DNA from: an uncultured Alcanivorax sp.
GTDB taxonomy: Bacteria > Pseudomonadota > Gammaproteobacteria > Pseudomonadales > Alcanivoracaceae
NCBI RefSeq assembly: GCF_947258575.1
Contig: NZ_CAMYIV010000012.1
Coordinates: forward strand, 372,001 to 436,000
DNA: 64,000 nucleotides
Direction: 5' to 3'
The translations under genes were made by a program, and so were the position numbers. Below the pieces are notes generated by a model. It was not told the DNA's origin, made no database searches, and worked only from the letters and a program-made list of their open reading frames with translations. Within the stretch, counting starts at the first letter, position 1; each line of letters opens with the position of its first letter. This document shows, one piece after another, positions 26,009-34,326 of this stretch.

Positions 26009-26388
26009 CACGGCAACAGCTCCAGTTGTACGTCCTTGACGCCGGCGGCCTTGATGGCGTCCACGGCGGCCAGGGCCTGCTGCAGGGTGGCGTCGGCGCT
26101 GACGGTGACCCACACCTTGCTTTTCTGGGTGTCGAGTCGATCGGCTACCGCATCAGGGGTAAAGCTGACACCGTTCAGGTTCAGGTCGCCATCGGCTTCC
26201 ACTTCGATCACCAGCCACTTGTCATCGGGTTTGTTGATGCTGTCTGCGGGCTGTACGTTCACCGGCAGGTCGTAGAACTGCCCGAAGCGGGTGGCCAGCA
26301 TAAAGAACACCAACAGAATAAATACTACATCAATCAGTGGTGTCAGGCTGATAAAGGGCGTGCGGTGACGCTCCGGTTCAATATGCAT
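26008..26388 (-). CDS. exbD: ExbD proton-channel subunit (first exbD)
   Basis: 126 residues from ATG 26388; the reading extends upstream inside exbB but without reason. Membrane helix SLTPLIDVVFILLVFFMLATRF keeps the key Asp (LIDVV). With ExbB it forms the motor that drives TonB. It overlaps exbB by 11 bases. Twin exbD genes in one operon are known in some proteobacteria such as Xanthomonas. Confidence 0.9.
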   Translation of the reverse strand: MHIEPERHRTPFISLTPLIDVVFILLVFFMLATRFGQFYDLPVNVQPADSINKPDDKWLVIEVEADGDLNLNGVSFTPDAVADRLDTQKSKVWVTVSADATLQQALAAVDAIKAAGVKDVQLELLP

Positions 26389-27049
26389 GCGCCACCGATG
26401 GGTCGCGGTCCTCTTCCAGGGGCTCGGATTCCGCGTGATTGTTGCGCAGTACCTTGAGACGGGACAGACGGTCCTGCATTTTCTCCCGGCACAGTTCAAG
26501 ACTGCGATCCGCCCAATGGAAGGCGGCCAGCGTGGGAATGGCTACGGTCAGACCGGCAGCGGTGGTCAGCAGGGCTTCCCAGATACCGCCAGAGAGGATA
26601 GAGGGGTCGACCTGAGAACCGGCGGTTTCCAGGGCCTGGAAGGCGCCGATCATGCCGAATACGGTGCCCAGAAGGCCGAGCAGGGGTGCCACGGCGCTGA
26701 TCACTTCGAGGATACGCAGGCCCCCGCGCAGGTTATCCAGTGAGCTGCGTGCCAGGCGCAGGCTTTCTTCCTGCCAGGCGGCTTCTTCCAGCTTGCTGTT
26801 CTGCCAGCATTGCCATACCACCTGGTCGATGGGGCTGGTCAGTTTGCCGGGTTTGCCGGGCTGCTGACCCTTGGCCAGGGCGTCCAGCAGACGGTCTGCC
26901 TGACGAGCACTGCCTGGGCGGACGCGGGCGAATTGCAGAATCTTGGAGATCAGAGTGGCCAGGGCAATGACGGACATGAAGGCGAGGACCCACATGGTGG
27001 CGCCGCCGCTGACAAACCAGTCGGGCAGGTGCAGGGAAATCGGGGGCAT
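26378..27049 (-). CDS. exbB: ExbB/MotA/TolQ-family channel protein
   Basis: 223 residues with three membrane helices: 18-37, and a pair within LEVISAVAPLLGLLGTVFGMIGAFQ and SGGIWEALLTTAAGLTVAIPTLAAF. The conserved TolQ/ExbB helix motifs (GLLGTVFGMI, ALLTTAAGLTVAIP) are clear. First gene of the exbB-exbD-exbD-tonB operon, 160-odd bases downstream of a Fur-like promoter. Confidence 0.93.
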   Translation of the reverse strand: MPPISLHLPDWFVSGGATMWVLAFMSVIALATLISKILQFARVRPGSARQADRLLDALAKGQQPGKPGKLTSPIDQVVWQCWQNSKLEEAAWQEESLRLARSSLDNLRGGLRILEVISAVAPLLGLLGTVFGMIGAFQALETAGSQVDPSILSGGIWEALLTTAAGLTVAIPTLAAFHWADRSLELCREKMQDRLSRLKVLRNNHAESEPLEEDRDPSVAHAY

Positions 27050-27211
27050 GGAAACACTCCTGCTGCGGGCGAATCAGTTGAAGGCCCGGTCATTAATACA
27101 AAAAAGCGTGCGTAGAGTCTGGCACGCGGTTGTGGCATCCCGGTGACTGAGAAAGGAACCGGGAAACACAGACTTGTGGCCCTCAGCGCGAAGGCCCGAA
27201 TTCGGTTCGCA

Positions 27212-27256
27212 ATAATAGGTTCATAGGCTTCTTAATGCAAGTCATTCCTATTTGCG
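27212..27256 (-). promoter_or_regulatory. Sigma-70 promoter overlapped by a Fur-box-like site, upstream of exbB
   Basis: On the minus strand: GCAAATAGGAATGACTTGC, then ATT. This resembles proteobacterial Fur boxes, with GCAA and TTGC as outer halves and a central AAT. It overlaps the -35 TTGCAT, which precedes TATTAT by 16-17 bases. Iron-controlled repression of exbB-exbD-exbD-tonB is the natural reading. Positions may be off by one. The rest of the 374-base gap 27050-27423 shows no gene. Confidence 0.5.
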
Positions 27257-27423
27257 GTCTATTCACGGTAATGGCCCTGCGCACTAGCGAACAGTGGGTT
27301 TTGGTTACTGGGGGTAAGGGTAATTACAAGGGCAGAAAGCAGGTGTGGTGGGGCAGGATATTGGTTGGCAGGCGGGTAGCGCTTGCCCGGCATGGCAGAG
27401 GGCGCCGAAGCGCCCTCGCAGGC

Positions 27424-27861
27424 TTACTTGAGCAGCAAGCGATAGTTCATGTTGGATTCGATGCGGTTACCGCTCTGGTCCAGTTGTTCAATGGCGTTGA
27501 CGGCATCCTTGATGTACTGGCGATCGGCATCCGGGTCGTCAGGATTGATCGTGTAGACGTCGTATTCCATGTTGCCTTGCAGGCGCTTTTCGGATTCCCA
27601 GCTGCCTCGCTCCGAGGCGCTCAGCTCCACCTTGGATCCGCTCAGGTATTCTTCGCGCAGTTCAAAGCGGGAGGGGTTGTCGTACTGATCCCGATACAGC
27701 GTCAGGGTGGTGCGGATACCTGAGCAGTCAGCGCAGGGCAGCATGCCGCTGTAAATGATTTTCTGGGCAGTGGGGTTAATGGGTTCTTCCGGTTGCTGGC
27801 TCTGGCAGCCGGTAACGAGGACGGCACTACCCAAGATGGCGGCGGCGAGATAAGTTTTCAT
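27424..27861 (-). CDS. NlpE-like lipoprotein
   Basis: 145 residues, ATG after GGGAG. Lipoprotein signal with LVTGC at Cys19. The mature N-terminus has SGMLPCADCSGIRTTLTLYRD, the CxxC-containing motif typical of the NlpE N-terminal domain, an outer-membrane sensor and copper-related lipoprotein in enterics. The C-terminal part is short and lacks the second NlpE domain. Expected in the outer membrane. Monocistronic. Confidence 0.8.
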   Translation of the reverse strand: MKTYLAAAILGSAVLVTGCQSQQPEEPINPTAQKIIYSGMLPCADCSGIRTTLTLYRDQYDNPSRFELREEYLSGSKVELSASERGSWESEKRLQGNMEYDVYTINPDDPDADRQYIKDAVNAIEQLDQSGNRIESNMNYRLLLK

Positions 27862-27950
27862 GTCGTTTACTCCCTGACAGCTCCTGTAAAGATACTGCTT
27901 AGAATAAAGATTTTGTGTTTGGTTCGCCGTTTTAACAGTTTTTGATAATT

Positions 27951-28100
27951 CTATCGTGTGTTTGCGCGTTGTTCTGTAGACAGGATGCTCTCGGCGCCAG
28001 CCGCTGAAGAGAGACTGTGACGAGCGTCGATCCGGCGAAAAACCCACTGCATGATTGCAAGAAAGAAAACAAACACAATCAGGAAATAAAGAAGAATCAT
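27951..28100 (-). CDS. Possible 49-residue membrane microprotein
   Basis: A short reading frame from ATG 28100 to TAG 27951. It begins MILLYFLIVFVFFLAIMQW, a perfect single membrane helix, followed by a basic, polar tail (FRRIDARHSLSSAAG). GGTGGA/GAGG sequences precede the ATG. It fills much of the 331-base gap between the methyltransferase and the NlpE-like gene, 89 bases upstream of the latter. No homologue known to me; it could be chance. Confidence 0.35.
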   Translation of the reverse strand: MILLYFLIVFVFFLAIMQWVFRRIDARHSLSSAAGAESILSTEQRANTR

Positions 28101-28192
28101 GCCTCATCCACCCTGTTTTTGTTGTGCCAACAGGCTAGGGCTGGATCCTGGTTTCAACCAGCAACACTTTGTTATCAGTTGTTGGTTTACTG

Positions 28193-28858
28193 TTATTGAT
28201 GGTCGGCGACAGCGTGAAAGATCACCGATACCGGCAGCTTTTGTTGCGGGTCCAGGGGTTCTTCCAGGTTGACCCGGTAGCCCGCGCGCTGAAACAGGGC
28301 GAGCCAGTTTTCCAGAGTCCGAAAATACCAGGGTGGAGCTGCACCGAAATCGCTGCCGGACCCGGGCCAGCGGGTTTCCCGCCAGCCACTCCGGTAGTCC
28401 CCATCACAGGCCATCAACGGGTGCAGGGTTTGTACCAGTAGCACCCCGCTGGGGGTCAATCGTGTCTTCAGGGTGGCAAGCAACTGCTCCACGGATCGTT
28501 CGCCGAACAGGGAGAAGTTGCAGACAACCACACCGAAGGATTCGGTGAGGCCGGTGTCCAGTTCGCTGAATGACAGACAGCGGTAATCCCCGTCCGGGTG
28601 TTGCTGGCGGGCGCTGTCCACCAGTGAGGGGACGGCATCAATGCCGGTGGTGTGAATGCCCCGGGCGGCCAGGCGGCGGCAAAGCCAGCCTTCGCCGCAC
28701 CCCACATCCAGAACCCGGTCTGTCTGCCGGGCGATGATGGCCCGTTCAATGGCCGGATCGCTGGTGCGGCGGCTGGCAATGCCCTGTTGCTGTATCAGAC
28801 GAATCCAGGGCAGGGCATTGTCATGCCAGCTGGCAAGGATGCGTTGTTCCGGTGTCAT
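28193..28858 (-). CDS. Class I SAM-dependent methyltransferase
   Basis: 221 residues. Rossmann SAM site VLDVGCGEGWLCRRLAARG (motif I), GIDAVPSLVDSARQ (motif II) and VVVCNFSLFGE (motif IV). UbiE/Methyltransf_11-like. The C-terminal half (WRETRWPGSG, PPWYFRTLENWLALFQRAGYRV) is typical of small-molecule methyltransferases. Substrate unknown. It starts 8 bases after the stop of the GST gene, so the two are probably one transcript. Confidence 0.88.
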   Translation of the reverse strand: MTPEQRILASWHDNALPWIRLIQQQGIASRRTSDPAIERAIIARQTDRVLDVGCGEGWLCRRLAARGIHTTGIDAVPSLVDSARQQHPDGDYRCLSFSELDTGLTESFGVVVCNFSLFGERSVEQLLATLKTRLTPSGVLLVQTLHPLMACDGDYRSGWRETRWPGSGSDFGAAPPWYFRTLENWLALFQRAGYRVNLEEPLDPQQKLPVSVIFHAVADHQ

Positions 28859-28866
28859 GGTGCCTG

Positions 28867-29535
28867 TTAGCGCATTGGGGTCAGTGGGCCTGCCCGTTCC
28901 ACGGCGCGCTGGTAGGCGGGGCGAGCCTCCATCTGTTGCAGAAAACGCTGTATGGCGGGTAATTGGCTGAGGTCTGCACGGGCGGAGGCCGCCTGCAGCG
29001 GGAAGCTCATGATGATATCCGCTGCGCTGGGGGTGTCGCCGGTAAACCAGCTCTGGGTGCCCAGGTGTGCCTCGATAATGGCCAGCTGGGTTTCCAGTTG
29101 CGGGTCGATAAAGGTGCCGATGACCTTGCCGCTGATGCCCTTGGCAACCGGGCGGGCGATAAAGGGCATGGGCGATTTGGGAATGCGGCTGAATATCAGC
29201 TTCATCACCAGCAGGGGCATCAGCGAGCCTTCTGCATAGTGTAGCCAGTATCGCTCCTGCACCCAGCGTGGATCGTCGGCGCTGATTTTCCAGCTGTCGT
29301 TGCCGTATCGCTGTATCAGATATTCGATGATGGCGCCGGACTCAGGCACGGTGATGTCACCGTCGGTGATCACCGGGGATTTGCCCAGGGGATGCACTTG
29401 TTTGAGTTCCGGCGGTGCCAGCATGGTTTTGCTGTCGCGGGCGTAGTGGCGAATTTCGTAGTCCAGCCCCAATTCTTCCAGTAGCCAGACGATGCGCAGG
29501 GAGCGGGAATTTTCCAGGTGGTGAAGGGTGATCAT
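28867..29535 (-). CDS. Glutathione S-transferase family protein
   Basis: 222 residues from MITLHHLENSRSLRIVWLLEELG; an extension to 29571 is unlikely. Thioredoxin-like N-domain with HPLGKSPVITDGDITVPESGAIIEYLI, where PESGAI holds the glutathione site, and a helical C-domain with FTGDTPSAADIIMSFPLQ. Substrate unknown. First gene of a GST-methyltransferase pair. Confidence 0.9.
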   Translation of the reverse strand: MITLHHLENSRSLRIVWLLEELGLDYEIRHYARDSKTMLAPPELKQVHPLGKSPVITDGDITVPESGAIIEYLIQRYGNDSWKISADDPRWVQERYWLHYAEGSLMPLLVMKLIFSRIPKSPMPFIARPVAKGISGKVIGTFIDPQLETQLAIIEAHLGTQSWFTGDTPSAADIIMSFPLQAASARADLSQLPAIQRFLQQMEARPAYQRAVERAGPLTPMR

Positions 29536-29686
29536 GGGCTGCCTCGCTAATACGATGTTGCCGGGCAGCATAGCAGACTTGGAAAGAAAGGAGCGTTTGG
29601 TGCCGTAGCCCGAGCGTCTGGCTGAAAACGTGCGCAGGGTGCGGTTTCGTGTTCATTGCACCCTGGACAGATTATAGGGGGATATT

Positions 29687-31195
29687 TTAATGCCCGGCTG
29701 TATCGATACTGGGTGGGCGTGCTGCCAGATGCACCTGTTCGATCACCGAGTCGAGAATGGTTTCCGTACGCCAGGCCTGACTGTGGTTGACCATGGCTAC
29801 CACAGCCCAGGTGGTGTTGTTTTCGTCACGGGTGAAGCCGGCAATGGAGCGAACATCCCTGAGCGATCCGGTTTTTATATGGCCCATGCCGGCCATGCCC
29901 GCCTTGCCAAGCCGGCGGCGCATGGTGCCATCCATAGCCACCAGCGGCAGGGATGCAATCAGCTCGGCGGCAAAGCGGCTTTCCCAGGCTTGCTGCAACA
30001 GGCTGGCCATCTGACGTGCGGAAATGCGTTCTATCCGGGAAAGGCCGGAACCGTTTTCGAAAACGATACCCTGGCTGTTGATCCCCTTGGTTTCCAGCCA
30101 CTCCCGGATGGTTCTTTCCGCTGCGGCCAGATCATCCCGGTCGCCGGGTTGGCGGTGTTTGGCGCCCAGGCTGAGGAACAACTGACGCACCATCACGTTA
30201 TTGCTCCACTTGTTGATGTCGCGAACCATGGTCACCAGGTCCCGTGAGGACGTGGTGGCCAGCAGTTCTGTGCTGGTGTCGCGGGGGCGCAGGCCCTGGC
30301 GGATCTGACCGGTGAGAGTGCCACCCAGCTGCTGCCACAGGCTGGTGAGCAGGGCGCCGGTGTAGTCGCCCTGATCCATGACAGACAGGTAGCTGCTGGT
30401 GGAGCAGCCCTTGGGCAGAACGCCGGTGAGCGTGATGCGGGTATGGCCGCTATCGGTAATCGTCGGTTGGTAGTCAAACTGGTAGCGGCGCGGGCAGTGA
30501 CCATAGTCCTTGAAGACCATACGGTTATCGATGTCCACACCGTTGAGGGAGGGTTCGGTCCAGGTATGAATGCCACGCTCATCGGCCCGGGATCGGATAC
30601 GCAGTACGTTCAGGTTAGTGAGCAGGGCATGGGGCTCCACCAGAAATGGCGCGTTGGGGTTGTCGCCGTCGTCGTCGAAATCGGGGATGCCGTTAGGTAA
30701 ATTGAAGGCGCTGGCATCCAGCACCAAGTCCCCCTGGATGTGGGCAATGCCCATGGCGCGCAACTCGCGCATCAGCAGCCAGAGTCGCTCTTCAGTCAGT
30801 TTCGGGTCGCCACTGCCAACAAAGTAAAGATTGCCGTGCAAGGTGCTGCCACTGATCTTGCCATCAGTGTACAGGCGGGTATGCCACTGGTAGGTGGGGC
30901 CGAGCAGTTCCAGCGCCGCATAGGTGGTCACTACCTTCATGATCGAGCCGGGATTGAAAGGCATATCCGCATTCAGGAAGCGGGCTTCCCCAGGGCCGTT
31001 CAGGGGGATGGCGGTGACTGCCAGATGCTCGTCGGCCAGTTTCAGGTTTCTGGCGGCCTCCAGTACCGGCGCCAGCAAGGGCGTGGGCGCACCGGCATGG
31101 AGCGGCGTGACGGCCACGGCACCCAGCAGGATGAGGCATGACAGAGCGGGGAAGAACTGGAGAAAGCGCGCCCTGGAGGCAACTGGGTGAGACAT
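29687..31195 (-). CDS. dacB: D-alanyl-D-alanine carboxypeptidase/endopeptidase PBP4
   Basis: 502 residues with an N-terminal signal segment (12-34). Penicillin-binding motifs: SxxK as PGSIMKVVTTYAAL, SxN as WSNNVMVRQL, KTG as GHIKTGSLRDVRSIAG. The long insertion between SxxK and SxN is the class C PBP (Peptidase_S13) hallmark. It trims or cleaves peptidoglycan cross-links in the periplasm. Upstream lipA ends at 31345; probably separate transcription. Confidence 0.95.
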   Translation of the reverse strand: MSHPVASRARFLQFFPALSCLILLGAVAVTPLHAGAPTPLLAPVLEAARNLKLADEHLAVTAIPLNGPGEARFLNADMPFNPGSIMKVVTTYAALELLGPTYQWHTRLYTDGKISGSTLHGNLYFVGSGDPKLTEERLWLLMRELRAMGIAHIQGDLVLDASAFNLPNGIPDFDDDGDNPNAPFLVEPHALLTNLNVLRIRSRADERGIHTWTEPSLNGVDIDNRMVFKDYGHCPRRYQFDYQPTITDSGHTRITLTGVLPKGCSTSSYLSVMDQGDYTGALLTSLWQQLGGTLTGQIRQGLRPRDTSTELLATTSSRDLVTMVRDINKWSNNVMVRQLFLSLGAKHRQPGDRDDLAAAERTIREWLETKGINSQGIVFENGSGLSRIERISARQMASLLQQAWESRFAAELIASLPLVAMDGTMRRRLGKAGMAGMGHIKTGSLRDVRSIAGFTRDENNTTWAVVAMVNHSQAWRTETILDSVIEQVHLAARPPSIDTAGH

Positions 31196-31344
31196 TAGCG
31201 GACCTGGCCACGCAGTGGCAGAAAGTAGAACAATACGAAAAATAATTGCGTCTAGACTAAACCAAAGCCGTGGCCGGGTCAGTGGGGAGAGCAGCGATGA
31301 AATGTAAATTTCATCGCCTGTTGCGTACTCGTGATGGTGAGGGA

Positions 31345-32325
31345 TCAGCCGGGCTTATGCATGCCGACATCAATACCCTTGTGTTGCAGGTCCGCATGGT
31401 AGGAGCTGCGCACCATGGGGCCGGAGGCTACGGAGCGAAAACCCAGCTCGTTGGCGACACGGGCATAGTCGCGGAATTCGTCCGGGTGGACGAAACGGTC
31501 CACCGGAGCATGGTGTTTGCTGGGCTGCAGGTACTGGCCGATGGTCAGCATGTCCACATCGTGGGCGCGCAGGTCCTTGATGGTGTTGATGACCTGCTCG
31601 TAGGTCTCGCCCAGGCCCACCATGATGCCGCTTTTGGTACTCACGTCCGGGCGCCGTGCCTTGTAGCGCTGCAGCAGGTCCAGCGAATGCTGGTAGCGGG
31701 CGCCGGGGCGGATGTGTTTGTACAACTCCGGAACGGTCTCGATGTTGTGGTTGAACACGTCCGGGGCAGTCTCCACCAGAATATCCACGGCAGTATCCAG
31801 GCAGGGACGGAAATCCGGGGTGAGGATTTCGATCTTGGTCTGCGGGGTGCGGGCGCGAACCTGGCGAATGCATTCGGCAAAGTGCTCGGCGCCACCGTCG
31901 GCCAGGTCGTCCCGGTCCACGGAGGTAATCACCACATACTTGAGGCCAAGGTTGTCCACGGATTCTGCCAGATGCAGCGGCTCTTCCGGGTCCAGCGTGT
32001 TGGGGCGGCCGAAGCCCACATCACAGAAAGCGCAACGACGGGTACAGATGTCACCCATGATCATGAAGGTGGCGGTGCCGCCACCGAAACACTCTGGCAG
32101 GTTGGGACAGGCGGCTTCCTCGCAGACCGTATGCAGCTTCTGTTCGCGCAGCATCGACTTGATGCGCTGGATTTCGCCGTTGGCGGGAACGCGTACGCGA
32201 ATCCAGTCCGGTTTACGCTGGTAGCCGGTCTCATCATTGACCATGGGAATGGTGCGTACCTTGTCCGCGCCACGCAGCTTGTCGCCGATCTGAACCTTGC
32301 GCTTGGCCTGTGCCTGCTCGCTCAT
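31345..32325 (-). CDS. lipA: Lipoyl synthase
   Basis: 326 residues from ATG 32325, which has an ACGGAC site; the reading goes on to 32388, into lipB. Radical-SAM enzyme inserting two sulfurs into octanoyl-protein. The auxiliary cluster cysteines are in [13 protein letters not shown] and the radical-SAM motif is [10 protein letters not shown]. The C-terminal SSYHAD motif ([10 protein letters not shown]) donates the cluster serine. Downstream partner of lipB, 16 bases apart. Confidence 0.96.
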   Translation of the reverse strand: MSEQAQAKRKVQIGDKLRGADKVRTIPMVNDETGYQRKPDWIRVRVPANGEIQRIKSMLREQKLHTVCEEAACPNLPECFGGGTATFMIMGDICTRRCAFCDVGFGRPNTLDPEEPLHLAESVDNLGLKYVVITSVDRDDLADGGAEHFAECIRQVRARTPQTKIEILTPDFRPCLDTAVDILVETAPDVFNHNIETVPELYKHIRPGARYQHSLDLLQRYKARRPDVSTKSGIMVGLGETYEQVINTIKDLRAHDVDMLTIGQYLQPSKHHAPVDRFVHPDEFRDYARVANELGFRSVASGPMVRSSYHADLQHKGIDVGMHKPG

Positions 32326-32341
32326 GGGGTGTCCGTTACTG

Positions 32342-33031
32342 TCAGGGTGCCGGGCTGTGTTGGGCCGGCGGAAATTCGGAAATGTCATTGTACCAGTCGG
32401 GCGCGGGCGCTGTCCGTGGCATCAGGCCCAGACGTTTGGCTAATAACGTCACCAGTTGCTGTTCCATGGTGTGGCGATCCAGCACCACGCCCTGCTCGCT
32501 GAGGGTGGTCATGGGTTGGCCCACATGGCCGCAGGGGTTGATGCGCTGCCAGGGTGACAGATCCATGTCCCGGTTGATGGCCAGGCCATGGTAGCTGGCT
32601 CCCCGGCGGATGCGCAGCCCCAGAGAGGCGATCTTGGCACCGTTGACGTAGACACCGGGAGCATCGTCCCGGTTCGCGGCGTTGATGCCGTGGCTGGCAA
32701 GAAAATCGATGATGCCCTGTTCGATGGCGCTGACCAGCCCCCGACTACCGAGCCCCAGGCGTTTGATGTCCAGCATCAGGTAGACCACCGTCTGCCCGGG
32801 GCCGTGGTAGGTCACCTGTCCGCCCCGGTCGCTGTTGACCACCGGGATATCCCCGGCATTGAGCACATGTTCCGGCTTGCCGGCCTGACCCAGGGTGAAC
32901 ACGGGGGGATGTTCGAGCACCCAGAGCTCGTCGGCAGTGTCGACGGTACGGCCATCGGTCAGCGTGCGCATGGCCTGCCAGCAGGGTGTGTAATCCACCC
33001 GGGGGAAATAGCGAATCAAGGCGTCGTTCAT
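32342..33031 (-). CDS. lipB: Octanoyl-[acyl-carrier-protein]:protein octanoyltransferase
   Basis: 229 residues. Transfers octanoate from ACP to lipoyl domains. [12 protein letters not shown] signature, catalytic Lys in [13 protein letters not shown], catalytic Cys in RINPCGH. Ahead of lipA as usual, but separated from ybeD by about 1 kb that contains a small exported-protein gene and repeats. Confidence 0.95.
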   Translation of the reverse strand: MNDALIRYFPRVDYTPCWQAMRTLTDGRTVDTADELWVLEHPPVFTLGQAGKPEHVLNAGDIPVVNSDRGGQVTYHGPGQTVVYLMLDIKRLGLGSRGLVSAIEQGIIDFLASHGINAANRDDAPGVYVNGAKIASLGLRIRRGASYHGLAINRDMDLSPWQRINPCGHVGQPMTTLSEQGVVLDRHTMEQQLVTLLAKRLGLMPRTAPAPDWYNDISEFPPAQHSPAP

Positions 33032-33046
33032 GGGGGAAGTATAAAG

Positions 33047-33440
33047 GCAGCTACAAGCTACAAGCTACGCTTGTTGGATAGGGAAAGGCCTGAACCTCGG
33101 CATTTCTGCGAAGCCGCTGTAGGAACGGAGCGTAGCGGAGTAACGCACGTAGTTCCGTGCGGCCCGAAGGGTGAGCGCAGCGAATAACACCTCTTGAGGT
33201 GCGAACCGCGCTTGCGCGGAAATCGACCGGAGGGCGATCAGGAATTTCAGAGCTCGGCAGGTTTCAGAAAAGAATGGAGTAACCCGTGTCTCTCTTGCCT
33301 CGCTGCGCTCGGTTCGTCCCTCAAGAGGAACTCCTACAGATGGCTTTCATGCTGGCAGTGCGGTGTCCTGTGGGAATTCATGAGGCACAGGAGCTTCTTC
33401 GCGTTGCAGCTTGACGCTTGTCGCTTGTCGCTTGAAGCTA
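33047..33440. repeat. Composite: family B arms enclosing a family C repeat
   Basis: The left family B arm (33047-33073) is AAGCTAC units; the right arm (33404-33440) is the inverted form with the CGCGTTGCAGCTTGA lead-in. Between them lies a family C copy (about 33073-33345), with GCCGCTGTAGGAAC at one end, AACTCCTACAG at the other, and the core GGAAATCGACCGGAGGG, CGATCAGGAATTTCAGA, CAGGTTTCAGAAA. It fills most of the 487-base gap 33032-33518. No gene is visible in it. Confidence 0.85.
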
Positions 33441-33442
33441 AC

Positions 33443-33470
33443 ATAAAAAAAGCCCGGCAAAGCCGGGCTT
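33443..33470 (-). terminator. Rho-independent terminator
   Basis: On the minus strand AAGCCCGGC pairs with GCCGGGCTT around TTT and is followed by TTTTT, 49 bases after the stop of the small exported protein gene. It supports that gene being transcribed. Confidence 0.88.
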
Positions 33471-33518
33471 AAGGCAGACCCCTTACGGGGTAACAACGAT
33501 CGAACCAGAATAACTAGC

Positions 33519-33821
33519 CTATATCAGGCGATTCCCTGTCCTCTGGTTTACCAGATGCAGATTCAGTTCCTGAACACTGATGCCGAACTCGATACCGTCC
33601 TGGTCCTGCTCGCGGAGTTTGATGGTTTCAAAGGCGTCGAAATGAACGGGGGTGCCATGCACGCTTTGCTGGATGTGCGGGCTGCGCGGCATGGTCGGAA
33701 TAATGTCCGCAGAATTGGGCATGGTGGAGGTATGGACAACCTGGGAGGTGTGGCTCGGTAGATCAGCTGCGACCAGAATAAGCAAGCAACTGCACAAGCA
33801 CAGCAAGGTCAGCATTTTCAT
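33519..33821 (-). CDS. Small exported hypothetical protein
   Basis: 100 residues. Starts MKMLTLLCLCSCLLILVAADLP, a clear signal peptide; there is a Cys pair within it but no good lipobox. The mature part has QSVHGTPVHFDAFETIKLREQDQDG and ends in VNQRTGNRLI, with no family I recognise. It has its own terminator. Upstream lies ATTCTTATAAGAA near 33845, a possible -10 region. It sits between ybeD and lipB, which are usually adjacent. Confidence 0.6.
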   Translation of the reverse strand: MKMLTLLCLCSCLLILVAADLPSHTSQVVHTSTMPNSADIIPTMPRSPHIQQSVHGTPVHFDAFETIKLREQDQDGIEFGISVQELNLHLVNQRTGNRLI

Positions 33822-34053
33822 TTTTGTGATCCCGTTACGTTCTTCTTATAAGAATCACGATACGGGCACGCAGGTGCCAAACCAATGGTGGCTTGGTGAG
33901 GCTTGCGTGTCGGGCTGTGACCGAGGGTTAATTTGTGTAATGAGGACGATGGCCAGTCACAGGTAAAAAGGAGCGAGAAGCGAGTAGCGGGTGACAGGTA
34001 ACGCCGTCATGGCTTGCACCCGCTCTTTCAGGAATGGCTATCGTTTGCCGGAA

Positions 34054-34323
34054 TCAGAGGCTCATCTTCACATGGGGGCACTCATTGAGCGCTTTATAAA
34101 TCGCTTCCACCTGTTCGCGGTTGCGCATGGTCACCTGGGCGGTGATCGAGACAAAGTTGCCTTTACTGCTGGGTTTGCTCGCCAGATGTTTGTCGGCGTC
34201 AAAATCCTCCAGATGCATTTCGAGAATCTCGATCACTGCGGTTTCCAGCGGTGAGTCCGTCAGGCCCATGACCTTGAGCTGCATGTCGTGGGGAAATTCC
34301 CAGAGGTGTTCCTGAATCGCCAT
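34054..34323 (-). CDS. ybeD: YbeD/DUF493 family protein
   Basis: 89 residues, as usual for YbeD. A small ACT-like fold (MAIQEHLWEFPHDMQLKVMGL, FVSITAQVTMRNREQVEAIYKAL, PHVKMSL). Thought to be a small regulatory protein; its gene is almost always next to lipB. It begins 3 bases after the stop of the aminotransferase gene, same strand, so they form one operon. Confidence 0.93.
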   Translation of the reverse strand: MAIQEHLWEFPHDMQLKVMGLTDSPLETAVIEILEMHLEDFDADKHLASKPSSKGNFVSITAQVTMRNREQVEAIYKALNECPHVKMSL

Positions 34324-34326
34324 TGG

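Noticed and set aside
31270-32502. 410-codon plus-strand frame
   Set aside because: Antisense to lipA and part of lipB.
33194-33472. 92-codon frame in the lipB-ybeD gap
   Set aside because: It lies in the nested repeats and ends in the terminator hairpin.
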